DNA of 64,000 nucleotides. Origin: Acinetobacter tandoii DSM 14970 = CIP 107469. GTDB taxonomy: Bacteria; Pseudomonadota; Gammaproteobacteria; Pseudomonadales; Moraxellaceae. The notes beneath the pieces are model-generated. The model saw only the letters and a list, made by a program, of their open reading frames with translations, was not told where the DNA came from and ran no database searches. Both the position numbers and the translations under genes were made by a program. This document shows positions 57,233 through 64,000 of the stretch, piece by piece (position 1 is the first letter of the stretch; each line of letters begins with the position of its first letter). The DNA lies in assembly GCF_000400735.1 (NCBI RefSeq), contig NZ_KE007367.1, forward strand, positions 300,672 through 364,671. The letters are read 5' to 3'.

Positions 57233-58423
57233 ATGATGAATAAGCAAGCATTATTAGAAAAAAGACAAAGGATTGATCAGTTTCGCCAAAGCAGTAGCCT
57301 TTCGCCATTACATGCAGAACAATTAGGGCAAAGTATTGCAAGTTCATGGCAGCGTTCTGCTTCGGCAGCGATTCCCAAAGACCGTATGGCAGCGCCAATT
57401 AATCATCAGCATCGTCGTGGTTTAAACGGTGCATTAGAGCATGCCTTACAACTTTGCACGGAAGATCTCAAACATATTGCACAGCAATCTTCCATGGTGA
57501 TTGCTGTAGGTGATATCGGTAGTACCATTGTGTGGTCGGCATCGAGTAATCAAATGCAAAGAGCTGCTGAAAGTGTACACTTTGTTGAAGGTGGGCAGTG
57601 GCGAGAAGAGTTGGTCGGTACTAATGCATTAGCATTGTCGTTAAAAACCCAGCAATCGAGTTGTGTGTTTTCTAATGAGCACTACATGACTTCTATACAG
57701 GACTGGGTGTGTTATGCGGCACCTATTATTGATCCTTATTCAAAGCAACTATTGGGGGTCATCGATTTATCGACCACATGGAAAAACCACAATAGCTTGG
57801 GACTTTTGGCTGCTGAGCGCTGTTCTTCGATTATTCAATCCGCCTTATTGGAACATCAAAAGCAACAGTTATTTATTCGTGCATTTGCTGTGCCACAAAT
57901 TTTGTTTAATGGTAAAGCTTTGGTACTGACGCCACGTCAAATTGAGATTCTTGCGATTTTGGCTTTGTGTCCTCAAGGGCTAACTTTGGATACCTTACAT
58001 CAAGCACTATATGGGGAACGTAAGGTTAGTGTGGGAACATTAAAAGCTGAAATGTCACAACTTCGTGATATTTTGGGAGGCATGTTAGGCTCAAGACCTT
58101 ACCGTTTGTTGGTCAATGTAGATGCGGATTTTTTACAGGCTGAGCAAGCTTTAGATGCTGGATATTTGGAAACCGCATTAAAGTTGTATACAGGCGTGTT
58201 CTTGGCGAAAACCGAAAGTCCATTTTTATGTGCTTGGCGGGATTGTTTAGAGTCACGTTTAAGTGATGCCATTTTTAAAGCCAACGAAACAGATGTATTG
58301 CTGAAACACGTGGCGCATTTTCCAGAAGCTATAGATGCGGTAGAGCGTTTGATTGAACTGATGCCTAAGACACATCCTGTCCATCAAACGCTATTGAAAT
58401 TTAAGGATAGAGAGGACTTTTAA
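57233..58423 (+). CDS. GAF-domain transcriptional regulator lacking AAA+ domain
   Basis: A 396-residue regulator. The N-terminus (LGQSIASSWQRSASAAIPKD) and GAF-like region (about residues 60-200, with VHFVEGGQWREELVGTNALALSL and APIIDPYSKQLLGVIDLS) match AcoR-type activators of acetoin/alcohol genes. It has no sigma-54-interacting GAFTGA or AAA+ core; instead residues 225-300 look like a winged helix (LTPRQIEILAILALCPQGLTLDTLHQAL, VSVGTLKAEMSQLRDIL). It probably controls the divergent aldehyde dehydrogenase with ordinary sigma-70 promoters. Start ATG-ATG; either may be used. Confidence 0.82.
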   Translation: MMNKQALLEKRQRIDQFRQSSSLSPLHAEQLGQSIASSWQRSASAAIPKDRMAAPINHQHRRGLNGALEHALQLCTEDLKHIAQQSSMVIAVGDIGSTIVWSASSNQMQRAAESVHFVEGGQWREELVGTNALALSLKTQQSSCVFSNEHYMTSIQDWVCYAAPIIDPYSKQLLGVIDLSTTWKNHNSLGLLAAERCSSIIQSALLEHQKQQLFIRAFAVPQILFNGKALVLTPRQIEILAILALCPQGLTLDTLHQALYGERKVSVGTLKAEMSQLRDILGGMLGSRPYRLLVNVDADFLQAEQALDAGYLETALKLYTGVFLAKTESPFLCAWRDCLESRLSDAIFKANETDVLLKHVAHFPEAIDAVERLIELMPKTHPVHQTLLKFKDREDF

Positions 58424-58424
58424 T

Positions 58425-59405
58425 TCAGATTCCTTTCTCCTTTATCCAAGCAAATAAGTTCTGATAAACCTGTTCACGCACTTTAGGTGCAGATAAAACC
58501 AAATCGTGCAAACCATTTTCAATGGTTTGAATACTGATATCTCCGATCATTTTCTCAGCGTATTTTTGAATATCATGAACGTTTAAAATCACGTCACTGG
58601 TCTGAGCTTCAATCCCCCATTTTTTCGGGTTGGTGGTTTGATGTGAATGCATGACTAGGGTGGGAATAGTGAGTGTTACACCTGCGTGAATCTCTTTTTG
58701 AGCTTCATGGATGGCTCGAACAAAGCTGAGTTTTACCATTTTATAGCTTGGTTGTTTCCACTCCAGATTAAAATTCCATTCACCGTGATAGTGACAATGT
58801 AGGCTAGGGACGTACCATTTATTCAAACCGCTTGGAATAGTGAGATTCGGAAGCAATCGACCTAGTTTGCTAAGTTGCGGTAACGCTTTATTTTTCTCAA
58901 ACTCGCTCATGTTGAAATCATAAAAAGGACTGTTTGCCCATAAACCCTTAATCAATGAATGCTGCGGGTGATGAGCTGCAAATAAGGTGCAAATGAGGCC
59001 TCCCGTTGAATGCCCGCTTAACAACACAGCATCATGACCTTCAGCTTGAATAATTTCTAACGCTTTATTAATTTCTGCATCGTATTCACTTAAATCACGT
59101 ACATTATAGAGTTGTTGATGCCCTAAACGGGAACGTCCATATTTGCGTAAATCCAGTGCATAGAAATCAAAACCCTGCTGATTGAATTGATCTGCCATTT
59201 CAGTTTGAAAAAAATAATCAATAAAACCATGAATGTACAAAATTGCTTTGGTGGTGGTTTGAGTATTTTTTTTGCGGACTAAAGTCGCAACGACTTTGCC
59301 TTCATAATCATCGGGGAATTCAAGCACAAGCTGTTGATAATCTGATCCCAGAACATCGGCTTGATAGGTGGTAGGAATTTTGAGCGATGTCATTTTTATA
59401 CTCAT
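58425..59405 (-). CDS. Alpha/beta hydrolase, lysophospholipase/monoglyceride-lipase-like
   Basis: A 326-residue hydrolase. The nucleophile elbow is LSGHSTGG (GHSTG) near residue 132; LYIHGFIDYFFQTEMAD is the oxyanion HG region and FYALDLRKYGRSR the usual second loop; the terminal His is in GLHDLVLS. It lacks a signal peptide. The first ATG is used; a TTG just before and an ATG four codons later are alternatives. Its stop is two bases from that of the convergent regulator gene. Substrate unknown. Confidence 0.86.
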   Translation of the reverse strand: MSIKMTSLKIPTTYQADVLGSDYQQLVLEFPDDYEGKVVATLVRKKNTQTTTKAILYIHGFIDYFFQTEMADQFNQQGFDFYALDLRKYGRSRLGHQQLYNVRDLSEYDAEINKALEIIQAEGHDAVLLSGHSTGGLICTLFAAHHPQHSLIKGLWANSPFYDFNMSEFEKNKALPQLSKLGRLLPNLTIPSGLNKWYVPSLHCHYHGEWNFNLEWKQPSYKMVKLSFVRAIHEAQKEIHAGVTLTIPTLVMHSHQTTNPKKWGIEAQTSDVILNVHDIQKYAEKMIGDISIQTIENGLHDLVLSAPKVREQVYQNLFAWIKEKGI

Positions 59406-59474
59406 CAAGATTTATTATGGTTTAATCCTTGATGATGTTGGAACATTTGTCAAATTGAATTGATTGTAAAATAA

Positions 59475-59581
59475 AAAAATGCAACCCAGTGCCTTCTTCT
59501 GTAAAGAATCTAGACTGCAGCCAATGGTTAGTCAACATTGGCTACATTCCATGCCCGATTCAAACAGAACTGGGTTGCCAA
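59475..59581 (-). ncRNA. Candidate structured RNA / long two-armed terminator downstream of the alcohol dehydrogenase
   Basis: Read on the minus strand, GCAACCCAGT and ACTGGGTTGC form a perfect 10-bp closing stem 78 bases apart. Inside are a perfect AGCCAATG / CATTGGCT arm with a 9-base loop and a smaller TTCTT / AAGAA arm. The closing stem is followed by TTTTTTT. It could terminate the upstream gene or be processed into a small RNA. Structure is seen; function is inferred. Confidence 0.5.
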
Positions 59582-59608
59582 AAGCAAAAAGTAAGAGATT
59601 GGAGAGAC

Positions 59609-60820
59609 TTACACCGCTGCTTTAAAATCTACAACTTCAGCGCCACTTTTTAATGCCGCTTTGAAAATATCAACCACTTGAGCATGAGTAGCTTTACGTG
59701 GGTTAGTCAACATACAAGCATCTTTTTGAGCATTTTCAGACATAATGCCTAAATCTTGCTCTTTCACACCGAGTTCAGATAGGTTTGATGGAATACCGAT
59801 AGAAGATGACAACTCACGGATTGCATCAATCGCAGCATAGGCAGCTTCAGTCACGGTAAATCCAGTGGTGTTAACACCCATTAACTCGGCAATACGTGCA
59901 TAACGGTCAGGGCAGGCAATTAAGTTGAATTCGCATACATGTGGTAGTAATACCGCATTACATACACCATGTGGTAGGTTATAGAAGCCGCCTAATTGGT
60001 GTGCCATGGCATGAACATAACCTAAAGAGGCATTGTTGAATGCCATACCTGCAAGATACTGTGCATAGCTCATTGCATCACGTGCTTCAAGGTTTTCACC
60101 GTTGGCAACCGCTGGGCGCAACCATTCACTGATCATTGAAATCGCTTTTTCAGCACATGCATCGGTAATTGGATTTGCAGCAGTAGAAACATAGGCTTCT
60201 ACAGCATGAGTCAATGCATCCATACCTGTAGCAGCAGTTAAGCTAGCTGGTTTTGCAATCATGAGTTTAGGGTCATCAATTGCAATCAGTGGAGTGCAGC
60301 GCCAATCGACAATTGCCATTTTTACATGCGTGTCTGTGTTGGTAATAATACAGAAGCGCGTCATTTCAGATGCTGTACCAGCAGTTGTATTTACTGCAAT
60401 CAGAGGAGTCATTGGGACAGAGCTTTTATCAATGCCTTCATAATCACGAATATGACCGCCACCTGCTGTTACCAGACCAATGCCTTTTGCACAGTCATGT
60501 GATGAACCACCACCTAGTGAGACAATAAAGTCACAGCCATGGTCATTGTAAGCTTGTACACCGTTATGTACGTTAATATCTGTTGGGTTTGGTTCTGCAC
60601 CTGGGAAGATGTGACTGTCGACACCCGCATCTTTTAGATAGCTTGCAATCGTGTCTGCGACCCCAAATTTAAATAAGCCTGCATCGGTAACAATCAGTGC
60701 TTTTTTAGCACCTAAATTTTGTGCTTTGGTCCCAATCTCTTTAGCACAGCCTGGACCAAAGAGTGAAACACATGGAATGTAAAAACCGTTTGTTTGATCT
60801 GCAATATTTTTAAAAGCCAT
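59609..60820 (-). CDS. Iron-containing alcohol dehydrogenase
   Basis: A 403-residue type III (Fe-dependent) NAD+ alcohol dehydrogenase. Family signs are GGGSSHDCAKGIGL for the dinucleotide, NTTAGTASEMTRF, and iron ligands in GMDALTHAVEAY, YVHAMAHQLGG and LPHGVCNAVLLP. It resembles the short-chain alcohol/1,3-propanediol dehydrogenase group. It probably feeds aldehydes to the nearby aldehyde dehydrogenase. The ATG follows AGAAGGAATCGCACC. Confidence 0.93.
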   Translation of the reverse strand: MAFKNIADQTNGFYIPCVSLFGPGCAKEIGTKAQNLGAKKALIVTDAGLFKFGVADTIASYLKDAGVDSHIFPGAEPNPTDINVHNGVQAYNDHGCDFIVSLGGGSSHDCAKGIGLVTAGGGHIRDYEGIDKSSVPMTPLIAVNTTAGTASEMTRFCIITNTDTHVKMAIVDWRCTPLIAIDDPKLMIAKPASLTAATGMDALTHAVEAYVSTAANPITDACAEKAISMISEWLRPAVANGENLEARDAMSYAQYLAGMAFNNASLGYVHAMAHQLGGFYNLPHGVCNAVLLPHVCEFNLIACPDRYARIAELMGVNTTGFTVTEAAYAAIDAIRELSSSIGIPSNLSELGVKEQDLGIMSENAQKDACMLTNPRKATHAQVVDIFKAALKSGAEVVDFKAAV

Positions 60821-60854
60821 GGTGCGATTCCTTCTACCATTGTTATGTTTTAAG

Positions 60855-60869
60855 CGGTGACCCTCACCG
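60855..60869 (-). promoter_or_regulatory. Perfect inverted repeat in the alcohol dehydrogenase leader
   Basis: CGGTGA-CCC-TCACCG, a 6-bp palindrome with a 3-base centre, 35-50 bases upstream of the start codon. It could be an operator or a leader hairpin. Confidence 0.4.
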
Positions 60870-60904
60870 TGGCTTGAGTATTAAATGAAGACACATTTAA
60901 GCCT

Positions 60905-60923
60905 ACCTACCAAACACCTACCA
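60905..60923 (-). promoter_or_regulatory. Tandem 8-bp repeat, candidate operator (second copy of the motif)
   Basis: On the minus strand TGGTAGGT-GTT-TGGTAGGT, two direct repeats 11 bp apart, 85-103 bases upstream of the alcohol dehydrogenase. Aligned without gaps to the element at 57,128, 11 of 19 bases are identical and all eight differences are A/T swaps. Confidence 0.5.
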
Positions 60924-61106
60924 TCATATTGAGATTGGAAAATTGTCGTGGAGAGGAAGAGTGCTGTTAAAAACAAATATTGAAAAATATTTCTATAATG
61001 TTTTGAAAAATAACAAAATATATGAATATCTTTCTTGAGGTGCTTTTTTAAAAAATTTGATTACAATAAAGAGAGGCATTATACAAAAGTAGAATGAGGG
61101 GCGTGT

Positions 61107-63116
61107 ATGGAACAAGAGCGTTTAATACCGCAACAACGTCAAATTGCTCAGTTGATTCTGAGTTTTTCCCCAGATTTGATGACCATGCAGCATCAACAAT
61201 GGCAAATCTTGGGGGATATTAATGCGCAAAATATGTTTCGGATAGATCAAGAGAAACATACCATCTATATAATGAATGAGATGTTTCATCTTTCTTTTGA
61301 ATTAGTCCAAAATCAACAGACGCCTTTTATTCAATATAACTTCCATTATCAAGATCAACATGCAGAATTACTTGAAGATTTCTTTTTGAATGATGTCGGT
61401 TTTTTGACTGATCAATTGAATGAACAACACTCCTTATTTCTTAAAAATAAAGCGCAGCAATTACGTGAACTTATTGCGAAACAAATTTATCAGTGGGTAG
61501 ATGGACCTACGCGTGTTATTACATGTTTAAACCGTATGAGCTTGGCTCAAGCTGAGTTGTTAGATCGGCGTTTAATGGTACTTGGAATGGCAAAATACGC
61601 TTGTTTTGCCCAGTCTAAACAAATGGGAACCGATTGGGATCCTGCATTACAACAACATTTTAGCCAGCTTTGTGCTTTACATATTGTGAATGGAGATGAT
61701 TTTTTACCTTTGCAGGGTTTAATGGATTGTTATGATGAGCTTTGTCACAGTGCAGCGCAGTTTTTACCTTCAGCACTGTATCGGATAGCGACTTTAACTT
61801 TTGAACAAAAATTTAATTTAGATGAGTTGCTTGATCATCAAATGGATTTTGCATTACTGCAACCTTATGCCTTACAGCAAAGTCATGTTTTATCTTTTGT
61901 GCGTTTGATGAATCGGGAGTTGTGGCATAAAGATGATTTATTGGCTAAACAGAATTTTTTGCAGCCAAATGCGCAGATTTGGCAAAAAAAAGTGGCGCGT
62001 TTACCTATATTTGACTATTCCAGAACGGTCAATTGGCTGTTTAAGCAAGACGCAATGGTACTGGACTGGTTAAGTGCACACATCCAACACAGTCATGTAC
62101 GCGTCGCCGTTACTGCTTTAAGTTTTGTCGATACCAGTCAAATTCATCCTTGTATTATTTTATTAACATTGCAATATTTTCAACATACTTGTGCGCGTAT
62201 GTTCATTCAAAGTTGTGATATTCATGCGACTACAGAACAATGGTTTGAACACCAGAACAATCAAAGCGTAGTACTGAAAGGGCAGCAGCAAACGGTAGAA
62301 GATCAGCGTATCGCCATCAGTCCATCTATTTTATATTTGGATGAATGGATGAATTTACTGCGTAATGTTGCCAATAAGAATGAAACCATAGTGAAGCAGG
62401 TCTACAAGAAAATTAGCCGTGTCATGCAGGCATATATGTTGCATTTACATCATATTGTGCAAGATTTACCTCATGAGTTATTGAATTATGTACATCCAAG
62501 TACACACCAAAATCGGGGGTTTTATCGTACCTTACGTCGGCATCATGTCCCTGTGAATGAGTTTAGGGCTTTATTTTATTTGAGATATCAGAATTTAAGA
62601 GTGTCTGTATTTGATGCTTATGTTCGAGATTATTTGATCTATTGTTTTAATGAAAACCGTGAAATTGCCAAAAATAGTACATGGCTAGGTTTGTTTCACC
62701 ACGCCGTAGAATGGCATCGGCAGTTACATAAAGACGAAATTTTAGCGCGGTTAAAACAAAATTTTGCAGTGAATACTTGGAATGCTGTATCGCCCCAAAC
62801 CATTTTGCAATATTCTGGTTGGAGTTTTGAGGAACTGCATCATATTGAAAGAATAATCGAAGAGTCGAATATATTTCATCACTGCTTGGCGATGAGTTAT
62901 GCGGAACGGATTATGCAGGGAGAATATGTTGCTTTTCATATGTCCTCACCGCATTACGCACAGTCTTTAACACTAGGTTGTCATATTCAGGCAGGTAAAT
63001 TATTGTTTGATCAATTGGAATATCCAAATAATCAAAAAGCGGAGCAATTGTTGGTGACGATTGCAGAACAATTCATTCAATGGTTTAACGAACATTTTTC
63101 ACCAGCACTGAAATAA
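61107..63116 (+). CDS. Large protein with PcfJ-like C-terminal domain
   Basis: A 669-residue cytosolic-looking protein rich in His and Gln, without signal peptide or long hydrophobic helix. Residues 1-570 are not recognised. The C-terminal part (about 575-650) has a PcfJ-like pattern: HHC at 591-593 followed by a conserved Tyr598 (HHCLAMSYAERIMQGEYVAF), then SLTLGCHIQAGKLLFDQLEYPNN. PcfJ-type domains occur in mobile-element and chromosomal proteins of unknown activity. The ATG follows a GAGGGG site. It stands alone between an alcohol dehydrogenase and a PIF1-type helicase gene. Confidence 0.7.
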   Translation: MEQERLIPQQRQIAQLILSFSPDLMTMQHQQWQILGDINAQNMFRIDQEKHTIYIMNEMFHLSFELVQNQQTPFIQYNFHYQDQHAELLEDFFLNDVGFLTDQLNEQHSLFLKNKAQQLRELIAKQIYQWVDGPTRVITCLNRMSLAQAELLDRRLMVLGMAKYACFAQSKQMGTDWDPALQQHFSQLCALHIVNGDDFLPLQGLMDCYDELCHSAAQFLPSALYRIATLTFEQKFNLDELLDHQMDFALLQPYALQQSHVLSFVRLMNRELWHKDDLLAKQNFLQPNAQIWQKKVARLPIFDYSRTVNWLFKQDAMVLDWLSAHIQHSHVRVAVTALSFVDTSQIHPCIILLTLQYFQHTCARMFIQSCDIHATTEQWFEHQNNQSVVLKGQQQTVEDQRIAISPSILYLDEWMNLLRNVANKNETIVKQVYKKISRVMQAYMLHLHHIVQDLPHELLNYVHPSTHQNRGFYRTLRRHHVPVNEFRALFYLRYQNLRVSVFDAYVRDYLIYCFNENREIAKNSTWLGLFHHAVEWHRQLHKDEILARLKQNFAVNTWNAVSPQTILQYSGWSFEELHHIERIIEESNIFHHCLAMSYAERIMQGEYVAFHMSSPHYAQSLTLGCHIQAGKLLFDQLEYPNNQKAEQLLVTIAEQFIQWFNEHFSPALK

Positions 63117-63292
63117 ACTTCATAAAAGTTAAACAATCAACAAAAACTATTTTGCTTAATTTTAAAATTGATAGATAAGCTTTTGTAATTTATGGGATTG
63201 ATCTAAGAAAAGATAACTGTGTTTCTTCTCAGACTTAACTTTTAACACAAAACTCGTTAGGCTATAGCCGTTATTTATTGGTTATCGGTCAT

Positions 63293-64000
63293 ATGAAACA
63301 AGAAACTGCACTTAAGCTCCTTAAAGCTGGCGAAAATGTCTTCCTTACAGGTTCGGCTGGTGCAGGAAAAACCTATACTTTAAATCAGTACATCAATTAT
63401 TTGAAAGCGCGTAAGGTACCTGTTGCAATTACAGCGTCTACAGGTATTGCTGCAACGCATATGAATGGTATGACTATCCATACTTGGGCGGGTATTGGTA
63501 TTAAAGATAGCCTAAGTGATGATGACCTGAAGCGCATGAAAGAGCGTAAATACCTGAAAGAGCATTTAGAGAATGCACAGGTATTAATTATTGATGAAAT
63601 TTCGATGTTGCATGCAAAACAACTGAATTTGGTCAATCAAGTTTTAAAATACTTTAAAGAAAGTGATGATGCTTTTGGTGGTATTCAGGTGATTGTTGCG
63701 GGTGACTTTTTTCAGTTGCCACCCGTTGGTAAAAAAGAAGAGCTGAATCGGGATAAGTTTTGTTTTATGTCCGAAGCGTGGGTAGAAGCCAAGTTTCGTG
63801 TTTGCTATCTGACCGAGCAACATCGTCAAGGTAATGATTATCTGAATGATATTTTGAATGCTATCCGTAGTCAGAGCATTACTTCAGAGCATATACGTGC
63901 ATTAGAACAAACGCGCTCACAAGATATCGGCGAGACTTTCACACGTTTATACACCCATAATATGGATGTAGATTCGATTAATTATCAACATTTAAATGCG
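63293..64000 (+). CDS. PIF1-like DNA helicase, 3' end outside window
   Basis: The first 236 codons of a superfamily 1 helicase related to PIF1/RecD2. Motif I is FLTGSAGAGKTYTLNQY, motif Ia VAITASTGIAATHMNGMTIHTWAGIG, motif II LIIDEISMLHAKQ and motif III VIVAGDFFQLPPVG; TEQHRQGNDYLNDILN is the next PIF1-type block. Members unwind DNA, including G-quadruplexes in the eukaryotic case. The reading frame is still open at the last base. Confidence 0.93.
   Translation, partial: MKQETALKLLKAGENVFLTGSAGAGKTYTLNQYINYLKARKVPVAITASTGIAATHMNGMTIHTWAGIGIKDSLSDDDLKRMKERKYLKEHLENAQVLIIDEISMLHAKQLNLVNQVLKYFKESDDAFGGIQVIVAGDFFQLPPVGKKEELNRDKFCFMSEAWVEAKFRVCYLTEQHRQGNDYLNDILNAIRSQSITSEHIRALEQTRSQDIGETFTRLYTHNMDVDSINYQHLNA

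Overview
The window reads as chromosomal DNA of an Acinetobacter species (Gammaproteobacteria, Moraxellaceae). The best evidence is the left end: the order pcaF-B-D-K-C-H-G followed by quiB-C-X-A is the protocatechuate/quinate supra-operon known from A. baylyi, with PcaH and PcaG of the same lengths (241 and 209 residues). Isolated type II secretion genes gspL-gspM away from a full gsp operon, the AT-rich codon use and the rpsU-yqeY / tsaD arrangement agree. No insertion sequence, prophage, CRISPR array or rRNA was found. Almost everything is core genome; the unusual material is in a few odd proteins, intergenic gene remnants and structured or repeated non-coding elements.

Layout. 1-13,045: catabolic operon on the + strand. 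Quinate enters through porin QuiX, is oxidised by the membrane PQQ enzyme QuiA and dehydrated by QuiB and QuiC, both of which carry signal peptides, so protocatechuate should form in the periplasm; PcaK imports it and PcaHG, PcaB, PcaC, PcaD and PcaF (with PcaIJ, outside the window) carry it towards succinyl-CoA and acetyl-CoA. 13,079-27,330: a TonB-dependent receptor, an LprI-type lipoprotein, a DUF2520 protein, a desaturase, trmB, a SulP transporter, a GST, thiGS, rpoH, a TusA-like protein, a cold-shock gene with a long leader, and an RhlB-like helicase. 27,524-42,698: nitroreductase, gpsA, sixA, gspLM, pyrD-cvpA-purF, a protein with a degenerate M48 motif, a probable DNA polymerase III psi subunit, a 2-hydroxyacid dehydrogenase, a BepA-like protease, yqeY-rpsU and tsaD.

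43,241-54,300: a Sel1-repeat protein, a DUF815 ATPase, a patatin phospholipase overlapping an atypical kinase, a Leu-Trp-Leu tRNA cluster, metK, transketolase and a YceI protein. 54,396-64,000: a glutamine amidotransferase, a decayed TetR gene, an aldehyde dehydrogenase divergent from a GAF-type regulator without an AAA+ domain, a lipase-like hydrolase, an iron-type alcohol dehydrogenase, a 669-residue protein with a PcfJ-like C-terminus, and the start of a PIF1-type helicase that runs off the window.

The most notable observations are: a 19-bp repeated motif shared by the aldehyde and alcohol dehydrogenase upstream regions; a two-armed RNA-like structure downstream of the alcohol dehydrogenase; the PcfJ-like protein; the psi candidate; the kinase with WaaP-like catalytic residues; and gene remnants at about 50.9 kb and 55.2-55.4 kb. 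No clearly new multi-gene system such as a defence island was seen. All family calls are made by reading motifs; no database search was possible.
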